64,000 bases of DNA from Sphingomonas sp. (lineage in GTDB: Bacteria; Pseudomonadota; Alphaproteobacteria; Sphingomonadales; Sphingomonadaceae). How positions within the stretch are numbered: the first letter of the stretch is position 1; each line of letters starts with the position of its first letter. The stretch is taken from NCBI RefSeq assembly GCF_003248515.1, contig NZ_QFOB01000013.1:1-64000 (forward strand), in the 5' to 3' direction. The notes beneath the pieces were generated by a model that was given only the letters and a program-made list of their open reading frames with translations, had not been told where the DNA came from and did no database searches. Of the stretch, positions 43,401-50,297 are shown piece by piece. The translations under genes and the position numbers were made by a program.

Positions 43401-43558
43401 ATCAGATCACGGCTTTCGCGACCGGCACGAACCTGACCGACAAGTTCGTGTTCGCGCCGCAGAACAATGCCCAGCCGACCGAATTCTATCCGAGCTTCCA
43501 ATCCTTCTATGACGTGATCGGCGCCTATTTCGTGGTTGGCGCACGCTTCAAATTCTGA
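40481..43558 (+). CDS. TonB-dependent outer-membrane receptor
   Basis: A 1025-residue receptor for active uptake of a large or scarce nutrient, powered by TonB. Signal peptide (MKTIQVARRALLLGTAGLVTGGAYGQ, in pieces), an Ala/Thr/Pro-rich stretch (27-73), TonB box GEILVTGSRI (about 81-90), plug with VDVVTGGASAAYGSDAVAGVVNF, then a long beta-barrel ending in the C-terminal Phe of GARFKF. Large (over 1000 residues) SusC-free receptors of this type are abundant in sphingomonads and often import plant glycans. It is divergent from the dehydratase operon and shares its operator type, so its cargo is probably the pathway substrate. Confidence 0.95.
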   Translation: MKTIQVARRALLLGTAGLVTGGAYGQTVAIPAGPAATTSAATAAPSSGAATAPMSGQDVTPTASAATPPATLTPSQVNEVGEILVTGSRIVANGYQAPTPVTVVSTVELLKKAPESLAAGLATMPQFFQSSGANVTSSQARETRAGNYLNLRALGEIETLLLLDGQRLPPTSYVGTTDANIIPQALIQRVDVVTGGASAAYGSDAVAGVVNFVLDTKFEGLKGSVQYGKSSRWDNHQVKASLAGGKSFLDNRLHLEASFDYFFQPGIANNGERPYGGNYTGGWVNVGAYAPGTGTNTVANGCAATTGCAAGTQQNPYTPTFNVRLANGTYGLLINQGRNAADATVPFSLVNYTFEPGGAYHAADLGTRTGTPNFNVGGADTAVTFGTTLTSKLRTKQGFARADYDFGGDITGFLQGSYTEGHTEFVTVAAGTQFNSIRIFQDNAFLPTGVRDAMIAQGVNSFVASRVEADQTPKRAYQDNSALTILGGLKGKLANFNWNVTGSYGDSLLKARHSGNFQQARWYAALDAVRDPASGAIVCRTTITNPGLYPGCIPWNPFGNGSPSKASYAYFEEDSKFRVRSRQSDFAANISGALFDLPAGPVNIALGAEYRHQYLNMTSNTDPSRPIDLTGLRAYVGTYNLTYNSTNQGPSYGTQNVKEGYGEIAIPILRDTPFFQALDLNGAARYTDYSVSGGIWAWKGGVSWTPVETLRFRGTISRDIRAPTLNELFAGVSSTRGTFTDVHTGVNTNIITLQQGNSNLKPEKGDTITLGAVFQPSFIPGFSVSLDYYHIKIKDKITTLSTTDLNQRCEDSGGSDTLCQYVLRPFPFSNRTAANFPTSISQVPFNQASLKTYGFDYEINYRMPLGRIFSDEPSRLDLRLIGNYTPRLISLSSATATPLRLDGTAAGGGSGVPRHKFTASTQFTEGPLSFGFDVRFIGVMHYTKQPTVFVTNNRIPAVAYLNANISYDFNISGHQITAFATGTNLTDKFVFAPQNNAQPTEFYPSFQSFYDVIGAYFVVGARFKF

Positions 43559-43590
43559 GGCTCCCCTCCCCGAATCCAGGCCTCGGAATC

Positions 43591-43623
43591 GGCCCGGCAT
43601 CCAAGGATGCCGGGCCTTTTTTT
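43591..43623 (+). terminator. Rho-independent terminator of the TonB-receptor gene
   Basis: GGCCCGGCAT (43591-43600) and ATGCCGGGCC (43607-43616) form a perfect 10-bp stem with a six-base loop, followed by seven T residues (43617-43623). A textbook terminator 33 bases after the stop. Confidence 0.96.
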
Positions 43624-43729
43624 GATCGCGGCAGGGCAGCTGGGCGTACCGGAGGCCGCAATCCCGGATCATCGATGCATGGAGCAGGCAGCCCGGGTGC
43701 CGGCCCGTGCCGGAACCCGGTAATTAGGG

Positions 43730-45448
43730 TCAGCCTGCTTTTTCGCCCCAGAAGCGCTGTTTGGTGGTCTGGCCGATCCCGGGATTGAGCTGGTTGCGCG
43801 GATCGAGGCCGCGATAGAAATCCGCGAGCGCCGGCTTCGCCTTGTAGAGATGGCCCACATTATGCTCGGCGGGATATTCGGCGCCGCGATCGTCCAGCAG
43901 GTGCCACATCCGATGTTCCAGCGCGATCGGATCCACGCCCTTCCGCACGATATAATCCTGATGGAAGACGTGGCAGAAGAAGTGGCCATAATAGAGCTTG
44001 TGGATGATGTGCCCCTCGATTTCGGGCGGCAGAATTTCCATCCAGTCGCGTTCGTTGCGGGGCAGGGCGATATCCAGCGCGACGATATCCTCCACCTCCT
44101 GCCGGTGGATCTCGCGATAGCGGATCGCGGCGCCGGCGGCGGCGAAGCGGTGGAGAAAGGCCTTGGTCGCCTCCTCGCCGGTGCATTCGAAAAAGGCGCC
44201 CTCGCCGGAGGAAAAGACCTGCCCGAGCAGGGCGCGCGTCTGCTCGATCGCGGCGGCCGGCATCTTCAGCATCAGATGATGTTCGAAGCGATCGCGATAA
44301 TCCCGCATGCGCCGGGGAAGATGGTGCGGGAAGAGCCTGCTCGCGAACTGCATCACATGATCGCTGACGTGATCTCCGAAGATGCGGAGCCTGCCGACCA
44401 GCGTATCGACCTTCGCCTTGAGCGCGAACAGACCTGGCAGGCGATCCGTGCCAAGCCGCTGGATCGCGAGGAACGTATCCTTGCCGTAGATGGCGGCGAT
44501 ATCGAAGGCGGTGCGGTGAATATATTCGCCGGCGATCGGCAGGCTTTCGAAACTGCCCAATATTTCGCGGCGCAGGCGCGTGAGCTGCATCGGATCGTTG
44601 GTGCCGATGTAGAAGGTGGCCACCCCCGTCTCGCGCGGGAAGGTATCGAGCCGTACGGCGAACAGCACGAGCTTGCCCGCGCTGCCCGAACCCTCGAACA
44701 GGCAGCGCGGATCGGCGTTGAAGCGCGCGGGTGTATCCGCATCCACCTGCCGAACATGATCGGCATAGGCGCGGTCATGCGCCCAGCGCTCCGGATCATG
44801 CGCGATCGCGGCGGGGTCGAAGCCGCCGCGCTCGACATGGGCGAGCACCTCTTCGGGCGTGCCGTTTATGGCGATGCCCAGATGGTTGACGAGGTCCACG
44901 CCGCCGTCCGGCCGGATCGCGGCATAGAGGGCAAGCTGGGTGAAAGCCGGCCCGCGCTGGACCAGCGAGCCACCCGAATTGTTGCAGACCCCTCCCAGCA
45001 CGGAGGCGCCGATGCAGGAGGAGCCGATCACCGAATGGGGCTCGCGCTCATAGGGCTTCAGCGTGCGCTCCAGTTCGTAGAGCGTGGCGCCGGGCAGGCA
45101 CACCACCTGTTGGCCCCCGTCGATCACATGGACGCCGGCGATGCGCGTCGTGCTGATGAGCACCACGCCGCCCGGATAGCCGGCGCCATCGGGCGTGGAG
45201 CCGCCGGTGAGCCCGGTGTTGGAGGCCTGGAGGATGATCGAGACGTCCGCGGCGACGCAGGCCCGCACGATCCGCCACTGCTCCACCAGCGAGCCGGGGC
45301 GCACCACTGCGATCACCGGCCCCTCGCCATAGCGATAGCCGCTGCGGAAGCGGCGCGTTTCCGCCTCACCCGTCAGAACATGGGCCGGCCCAACGATGGT
45401 TCGGAGCGCGGCGACGAGGGGGGCGGGGGCGGGATCTGTCGGCATCAT
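43730..45448 (-). CDS. dld: Quinone-dependent D-lactate dehydrogenase
   Basis: A 572-residue peripheral membrane flavoenzyme that oxidises D-lactate to pyruvate and reduces quinone; E. coli Dld has 571 residues. The FAD domain (about 10-230) has VVRPGSLVEQW, LQASNTGLTGGSTP and the GSSCIGASVLGGVCNNSGG loop. The C-terminal half is the Dld membrane-binding domain (SRLFPHHLPRRMRDYRDRFEHHL, in pieces). ATG 45448 is chosen because the frame upstream is not family-like and overlaps the MBL gene. It follows the MBL gene by about 20 bases in an operon with a TGTATACA promoter element, so it probably uses lactate from the sugar-acid pathway. Confidence 0.93.
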   Translation of the reverse strand: MMPTDPAPAPLVAALRTIVGPAHVLTGEAETRRFRSGYRYGEGPVIAVVRPGSLVEQWRIVRACVAADVSIILQASNTGLTGGSTPDGAGYPGGVVLISTTRIAGVHVIDGGQQVVCLPGATLYELERTLKPYEREPHSVIGSSCIGASVLGGVCNNSGGSLVQRGPAFTQLALYAAIRPDGGVDLVNHLGIAINGTPEEVLAHVERGGFDPAAIAHDPERWAHDRAYADHVRQVDADTPARFNADPRCLFEGSGSAGKLVLFAVRLDTFPRETGVATFYIGTNDPMQLTRLRREILGSFESLPIAGEYIHRTAFDIAAIYGKDTFLAIQRLGTDRLPGLFALKAKVDTLVGRLRIFGDHVSDHVMQFASRLFPHHLPRRMRDYRDRFEHHLMLKMPAAAIEQTRALLGQVFSSGEGAFFECTGEEATKAFLHRFAAAGAAIRYREIHRQEVEDIVALDIALPRNERDWMEILPPEIEGHIIHKLYYGHFFCHVFHQDYIVRKGVDPIALEHRMWHLLDDRGAEYPAEHNVGHLYKAKPALADFYRGLDPRNQLNPGIGQTTKQRFWGEKAG

Positions 45449-45468
45449 ATCGTCTCGTGAATCGCGGA

Positions 45469-46593
45469 TCAGTGGCGCGGGCTCTGCCGGTAGGTGATGG
45501 TGGCACCGGTACGGGGATTGGTGACGGCGATGGTGCCATCCTTGCTGGCCACGATCTGGAGCGGATAGATGCTGTCCGGCCCATCGAGATTGGCGATCTG
45601 ATCGGCGGGTGCGTTGCTTGCGGGGCTGCGCGTGGCGAAATGCAGTTGCCACATCCCCTTCACGAATGGTGCGGCGGCAACATTGGCCAGCGTCGCCTCG
45701 TCGGCTCCCTTGGTGGGGCCGTTGTTGAAGACGAATACGGTGGGCTTCACCGTATTGAGCAGGTTCGGATTGCCGCTGTTGGCCGAGCCATGATTATTGG
45801 CCATCATCATGTCGACAGGGCCGATCAGGTTGCGCGGGCAGACCAGCTTGTTCTCCATTTCCCAGGTCGTGTCGCCCAGCGAGAGGATGCGGGCCTTGCC
45901 CCAACTGGCGACGATGCCGAGCGAGCGCGGATTTTCCTCGCCGCCGATATCGGGCACGCCGGGCGGATTGGGGCGCGCGCAGCCCGCGCCGGGCGCGCCC
46001 TTGCCGAATATGGGGCGTGCCGGGATCTGCCCATCGCTGTTCACGGCGGTGATCAGCATGTCGTCCATCTTCAGCGTGTCGCCCGGCTTCATCACGCGAC
46101 GGGGCCTGTTTCCGATCGCGGCGAGATAATCGCGATATTTCGTTTCCGGCGCATAGGTGCGCGCGCGTTCGGGGGCGGCTTCGGGCAGCATTTCCCGGTT
46201 CGGTCCGTGATCGATGAAGGCACCCACCGGAAAGGCACCGACAAGCTCCCGCAGGCCGCCGATATGATCCAGATGATAATGGCTGATCAGGACATGATCG
46301 ATGCGCGAGAGGCCGGCCGCTTTGGCCGCGGCCACGATCCGCTGGGCGCTCGTGCTGGTCGGTGGCGGCGCGACCCCGCCGGCGGCGGGGCCGGGCTTGC
46401 CGCCGCCGAGGCCGGCGGGGAAGCCCGTGTCGATCAGCAGCGAATGTCCCTGCGGCGTCACGAAAAGGGTCGCCGCGCCGCCTTCCACGTCAATCGGGAT
46501 GATGCGGAGCTGATCGGGGCTGGCCGCCGGGGCGGGGAGCGGGGCGAGGCCGACGGCCAGCGCGGCCGCAAGGCGAAGGGTGAAGTGTTTCAT
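45469..46593 (-). CDS. Secreted MBL-fold hydrolase (ComEC/Rec2-like domain)
   Basis: A 374-residue protein with signal peptide (KHFTLRLAAALAVGLAPLPAPAA) and an MBL fold: VEGGAATLFVTPQGHSLLIDTGF, zinc motif SHYHLDHIGGL, and a later GDTTWEMENKL. This subgroup, related to the ComEC C-terminal domain, is common among secreted hydrolases of unknown target. ATG 46593 (MKHFTL) was chosen for the signal peptide. It is first in an operon with dld and lies across from the sugar-dehydrogenase gene, so a sugar-lactone or ester substrate is possible but unproven. Confidence 0.86.
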   Translation of the reverse strand: MKHFTLRLAAALAVGLAPLPAPAASPDQLRIIPIDVEGGAATLFVTPQGHSLLIDTGFPAGLGGGKPGPAAGGVAPPPTSTSAQRIVAAAKAAGLSRIDHVLISHYHLDHIGGLRELVGAFPVGAFIDHGPNREMLPEAAPERARTYAPETKYRDYLAAIGNRPRRVMKPGDTLKMDDMLITAVNSDGQIPARPIFGKGAPGAGCARPNPPGVPDIGGEENPRSLGIVASWGKARILSLGDTTWEMENKLVCPRNLIGPVDMMMANNHGSANSGNPNLLNTVKPTVFVFNNGPTKGADEATLANVAAAPFVKGMWQLHFATRSPASNAPADQIANLDGPDSIYPLQIVASKDGTIAVTNPRTGATITYRQSPRH

Positions 46594-46731
46594 CGAAATG
46601 GCGTCCCGTCCATCATCCCGTCGGATCGCGTGATAGCGGCGTGAGCGCGCGCGGAAAGGCCTATCATGCCAACGCCGCCCGCACATCCTCTCCGACAGGC
46701 CCGCTGCTCGCGAACCCGTGCCAGCCTAATT

Positions 46732-46750
46732 TGTATACATTTCTGGTCAA
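46732..46750 (-). promoter_or_regulatory. Operator-like palindrome before the MBL-dld operon
   Basis: TGTATACA (46732-46739) is a perfect palindrome. On the minus strand TTGACC (46750-46745) lies five bases before it, so here the element sits in the spacer of the likely promoter rather than over the -10. It shares the TGTATWC core with five other sites. Confidence 0.5.
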
Positions 46751-46876
46751 TCGGAATGTCGTTGCCTCATGTGCAGGGTGCGACCGATCCCGAACTATAT
46801 ATCTGTAATTAATTAACTAAAATCGAATGTGGTGATGACCGGAGCGAGCTCACGAGCGGCGGAGTCCGAGCGATCG

Positions 46877-46904
46877 TTGACACGCTCCATAGACTGAATA
46901 CAGT
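46877..46904 (+). promoter_or_regulatory. Promoter and operator of the cytochrome-sugar dehydrogenase gene
   Basis: TTGACA (46877-46882), a 16-base spacer, then TACAGT (46899-46904) within CTGAATACAG (46894-46903). The reverse complement CTGTATTCAG is identical to the element before the SDR operon. ATG follows 35 bases later. Confidence 0.65.
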
Positions 46905-46939
46905 TGCGGCAACGACAAGAAATCGGGTGACAGGTGAGG

Positions 46940-48484
46940 ATGCGCGCTGGCCGTGCGATCGTTCTGGCGGCATTGTTCGCGGCTGGTGCCGCAGGGCTCC
47001 TCGCTGACGTTCGCGCCCAGCGGAACGGGATGCCGCCCGGCGATGTCGCCGATCTTGCGGGCTTTGGCGAGCGGACGTTTGCTTCGGTCTGTGCCGGCTG
47101 CCATGGCACCGATCTTTCGGGCGGCAGGGGCCCCAGCCTGTTCGACGCGAGGCTGCTCGGCGCCCGCAGCGACCAGCAGTTGCACGACCGGATCGCAGCG
47201 GGTGTGACGGGCACCGAAATGCCGGCGTTCGGCAATGCCTATAGCGGCAGCCAGATCGACGGGATCATCGCCTATCTCCGGCGGCACACCACCGAGATCG
47301 GGCAGGCGCCCGCGCCACGCGCGGACCCGGCCGGGCAGGTGATTCACAGCCGGCGGCAGGCCTTCAGGATCGATGTCGTCACCGATGCGCTGGAAACGCC
47401 GTGGGGCCTCGCCTTCCTGCCGGACGGGAGGCTGCTCGTCACGGAGCGGCCCGGCCGGCTGCGCATCATCGACAGGCGTGGCAAGCTGCTGCCCGAACCG
47501 GTGCGGAACCTGCCGAAGGTGTGGGAGCGGCAGGATGCCGGCATGCTGGATGTGGCCATCCACCCGCGCTTTGCGCGCAACGGCCTCATCTATCTTTCCT
47601 ATGTGGAGATGGCGCCGGGGCATGTGCTGACCAGAGAGGAGGCGAGGCCGCCTCTGCCGGGCGAGCATCCCGGGAGCCCGCCCTCGATGACGGTGCTGAT
47701 CCGGGGGCGGATCAACGCGCGCAACGAATGGGTGACCGACCGCGAGATATTCCGCGCGCCGACCGCTCTATATACGGCCAGCGGATCGCATTACGGCACG
47801 CGCTTCCTGTTCGACGGGAAGGGGCATCTGTTCTTCTCGCTGGGGGACAGGGGCGACATGGCCAATGCCCAGCGGCTGGATACGCCGCTGGGCAAGATCC
47901 ATCGCGTGAATGAGGATGGATCCGTGCCGGGGGACAATCCCTTCGTGCATGTGCCGGGCGCGGTGCCTTCGATCTGGAGCTATGGCCATCGCAATCCGGA
48001 GGGGCTGGCCTTCGATCCGGCCACGGGGCTGCTGTGGGAATCCGAGCATGGCCCCGCCGGCGGCGACGAGATCAACATCATCGAAAAGGGCCACAATTAC
48101 GGCTGGGGGGTCGTCTCGATGGGGATGCAGCCGGGCATCGTGAAGCGCGAGGCGCCGGGCATGGATCAGCCGATCGCCTATTACACGCCGACGATCGCGC
48201 CGAGCGGCATCCATTTCTATCGGGGCACGCGCTATCCGGGCTGGACGGGGAATCTGTTCGTCGCGGGGCTGGCCGGGCAGCAACTGCGCAGGCTCGCCGT
48301 GCGCGGTCGGGCTGTGATGGAGCAGGAAGAGATCTTCAGCCGCTTCGGCCGGGTCCGCGCGATCGCCACCGGACCGGACGGATTGCTCTATCTTTTGCTT
48401 CAGACGGCGACGGGGCCGGGCACCGGCGTCGATCTGACATCCTCAACTCCCGGCAGCCTCGTTCGGCTGGTGCCGCTGCCGTGA
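46940..48484 (+). CDS. Cytochrome c-PQQ aldose dehydrogenase fusion (sorbosone/sugar dehydrogenase-like)
   Basis: A 514-residue secreted fusion. After the signal peptide (AIVLAALFAAGAAGLLADVRA) comes a cytochrome c domain with CAGCH at residues 51-55, ending near residue 115; the rest is the six-bladed propeller of soluble PQQ aldose dehydrogenases. Motifs: TPWGLAFLPDGRLLVTERPGRL, HYGTRFLFDGKGHLFFSLGDRG and WSYGHRNPEGLAFDP. These enzymes convert aldoses to lactones in the periplasm. ATG 46940 follows GGTGAGG; GTG 46934 is an alternative two codons earlier. Its haem domain would take the electrons directly. Confidence 0.92.
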   Translation: MRAGRAIVLAALFAAGAAGLLADVRAQRNGMPPGDVADLAGFGERTFASVCAGCHGTDLSGGRGPSLFDARLLGARSDQQLHDRIAAGVTGTEMPAFGNAYSGSQIDGIIAYLRRHTTEIGQAPAPRADPAGQVIHSRRQAFRIDVVTDALETPWGLAFLPDGRLLVTERPGRLRIIDRRGKLLPEPVRNLPKVWERQDAGMLDVAIHPRFARNGLIYLSYVEMAPGHVLTREEARPPLPGEHPGSPPSMTVLIRGRINARNEWVTDREIFRAPTALYTASGSHYGTRFLFDGKGHLFFSLGDRGDMANAQRLDTPLGKIHRVNEDGSVPGDNPFVHVPGAVPSIWSYGHRNPEGLAFDPATGLLWESEHGPAGGDEINIIEKGHNYGWGVVSMGMQPGIVKREAPGMDQPIAYYTPTIAPSGIHFYRGTRYPGWTGNLFVAGLAGQQLRRLAVRGRAVMEQEEIFSRFGRVRAIATGPDGLLYLLLQTATGPGTGVDLTSSTPGSLVRLVPLP

Positions 48485-48595
48485 GGAAGGCGAAGCTCGA
48501 CGGGCGAAAAGGCCAGGAGCGCCGGGGTCGAGCCGAAGCGTCACCGTCGCTCATTCGGCGGAGGGCTGCCCCGGTTGGTGCATTCCGCCGCCACG

Positions 48596-48623
48596 CGTCA
48601 TGCCGGCGCGAGCCGGCATGACG
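48596..48623. repeat. REP-like palindrome
   Basis: CGTCATGCCGGC (48596-48607) and GCCGGCATGACG (48612-48623) are perfect reverse complements with the four-base loop GCGA. Intergenic palindromes of this composition, with a GCCGGCATGAC arm, are typical of dispersed extragenic repeats in alphaproteobacteria. It lies between converging genes; copy number cannot be checked from this window. Confidence 0.65.
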
Positions 48624-48631
48624 GATGCGGA

Positions 48632-48657
48632 GGGCGACGGCGCAGGCGCCGTCGCCC
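48632..48657. terminator. Perfect GC hairpin between converging genes
   Basis: GGGCGACGGCGC (48632-48643) and GCGCCGTCGCCC (48646-48657) are exact reverse complements separated by AG. It sits ten bases past the outer-membrane protein gene (minus strand) and can end that transcript, with no T-run on either side. Confidence 0.5.
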
Positions 48658-48666
48658 GACCATGGC

Positions 48667-49173
48667 TCAGAAGCGGTAGCCGAAGCCCACGATGCCCGCA
48701 TCGCGGCCACCGAAGCTGTCCTCATATTCCGTCCGACGATATTCGGCCGAAATGTAGGTGTGCGGCGTCACCGCATATTCCAGGCCGCCGCCATAACGGA
48801 CGCCCTCGAGGTTGGTGTGGCCGGCACCGGCCACTTCGACGCGGGTCGTGTCATAGCCGACCTTCGCGAAGGCCAGGATCTGCGGCGTCAGCACATAGCC
48901 GGCCCGAGCCGAGATCGCGAGATCGCGCGAAGCATGGACGCCACCGAACTTCGTGGTCGAATCCTCGAGCGTCGTTTCGGCGCCCAGCGTGATCTTCGGG
49001 GTCACTGCCAGATCATAGCCGATCGCGCCGCCATAGGCGAAGCCATCCTGACCATGGGTCTTGTCATAGCCGAGCGTCGCCCCGACGCGTGCACCGGTGA
49101 ACGGCGCGGCGTCCTGTGCGAACGCGGGGGCGGCGACTGCGAGCGCCGCTGCGGCGATGAGAATAGTGCGCAT
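48667..49173 (-). CDS. Outer-membrane beta-barrel protein
   Basis: A 168-residue protein with a signal peptide (MRTILIAAAALAVAAPAFAQ) and an eight-stranded barrel pattern of alternating residues (ATLGYDKTHG, AIGYDLAVTPKITLGAET, ISARAGYVLTPQILAFAKVGYDTT) ending in the C-terminal aromatic GFGYRF required for barrel insertion. It belongs to the OmpA/porin-like small barrel group of sphingomonads, role structural or unknown. Monocistronic; two hairpins follow it. Confidence 0.9.
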   Translation of the reverse strand: MRTILIAAAALAVAAPAFAQDAAPFTGARVGATLGYDKTHGQDGFAYGGAIGYDLAVTPKITLGAETTLEDSTTKFGGVHASRDLAISARAGYVLTPQILAFAKVGYDTTRVEVAGAGHTNLEGVRYGGGLEYAVTPHTYISAEYRRTEYEDSFGGRDAGIVGFGYRF

Positions 49174-49622
49174 TTTTCACTCCTTCAGCCGCGTTTCGGT
49201 GGATTTGAATGCATTACCGGAACGCGGGGCGGCGCCATTGCGCGCCGCAATATGAATGTCACATAAACGTCATCAGGCGTGTTGCTGCGGCGCAACGTTC
49301 CCAAGAGTTTGCTTGTCAAGAGGTTGAAACGAGGGGGGGGCTGCCCTAGTCTCGTTTCGTCGCGCGAATTCATCCAGAAGCGCATCGATATTTATGTGAC
49401 GTTCATTTGCGCCGACGTGCCTGTCGTCGCGATATGCCCAAAACTGAATTTTTGTTCATCGATCGATTTGGTGGTGATCTGACAAGCTCGCTGCGAGGTG
49501 CATGGCGAATTCTGTGATTCGTTAGGAGGCAAACGACTCGCATTTTCGGCCGATCCGGCCGGGAAGAGCGTGGCGCGTGTCGCGGGTGGACAGGCGATCG
49601 GGCGCACGGCTATCGGCGCGCA
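49174..49622. other. 449-base gene-free stretch with separated inverted repeats
   Basis: No protein gene is supported. It has ATGAATGTCACATAAA (49252-49267) and TTTATGTGACGTTCAT (49391-49406), reverse complements with one mismatch, 123 bases apart. A second pair, GAAACGAG (49326-49333) and CTCGTTTC (49351-49358), lies between them. The outer-membrane gene promoter should be near 49180-49260. Confidence 0.5.
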
Positions 49623-49823
49623 ATGCCTGTTATTGCCACCGTCATGAACTCCACCACCGGCCAGCCGATCCAGAAGATCAGCTTCGGCCGGATGCCCAAG
49701 CCCTGGATCTCCTTCACACTGGAAAGTGGCGAGCTGGTGAAGGCCGATCGCGTGGAAATCGGCAAGCCCGCGCCGGGCAAGGTGGTGGTTCCCGTGTCGG
49801 TATGGGTGACGCCCAAGGGATAA
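49623..49823 (+). CDS. Small hypothetical protein
   Basis: A 66-residue frame with neighbour-like codon bias. The middle part SFGRMPKPWISFTLESGELV and the end KVVVPVSVWVTPKG look like a beta-rich small domain. No ribosome-binding site is clear; ATG 49644 is an alternative start. I do not recognise a family. Confidence 0.35.
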   Translation: MPVIATVMNSTTGQPIQKISFGRMPKPWISFTLESGELVKADRVEIGKPAPGKVVVPVSVWVTPKG

Positions 49824-49970
49824 GCCCGTCGCGGTCTCGACGCCTCCGCGGCTCTTTTTCGCGCAATTTCCGGCCATGGGCCTGATGGTCGGCCAAAGAG
49901 GCGCGGGCGGTCGGAATATGTCGCGTCCGGACCTTATTGCCATCGCCACCGTCTGCGCCGAAGAAGGGGA

Positions 49971-50297
49971 ATGTCTATCCCTTCCGGCACCGACGACGCG
50001 CTCGAAGCGCGCATCTCCAGCGATCCGCGTTATCGTGCGCTCGTGCGGGATCGGCAGCGTTTTTCCTGGCTGCTGACGGCCATCACCGTGCTGGTCTATG
50101 GCGGCTTCATCTCGCTGATCGCCTTCGACAAGCCCCTGATGGCTCGCCCGATCGGCGATGGCGTGACCAGCCTCGCCGTGGTGCTGGGCGCCGCGATGCT
50201 GCTGGGCACGATCGCGATCTGCGCCGTCTATGTGCGTCGTGCGAACAGCAGCTATGATGCGCGGCTGGCGGCGCTGCTGGCGGAGAATGCGGCATGA
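49971..50297 (+). CDS. DUF485 membrane protein of the ActP symporter pair
   Basis: A 108-residue protein with two hydrophobic segments (LLTAITVLVYGGFISLIAF and LAVVLGAAMLLGTIAICAVYV). DUF485 proteins of this length sit immediately before ActP/SSS acetate symporters in many proteobacteria and are thought to assist them. The N-terminus has the conserved ISSDPRYRALVRDRQRFSW. Its stop overlaps the symporter start as ATGA. A GAAGGGGAA ribosome-binding site precedes ATG 49971. Confidence 0.9.
   Translation: MSIPSGTDDALEARISSDPRYRALVRDRQRFSWLLTAITVLVYGGFISLIAFDKPLMARPIGDGVTSLAVVLGAAMLLGTIAICAVYVRRANSSYDARLAALLAENAA

Larger units (their letters stand above)
46594..46939. promoter_or_regulatory. 346-base divergent control region
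   Basis: This gene-free region separates the MBL-dld operon (minus) from the sugar-dehydrogenase gene (plus). It holds one operator-type element for each side (listed separately) and an unusually AT-rich stretch at about 46794-46826 between them. I see no open frame worth calling in it. Confidence 0.6.
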
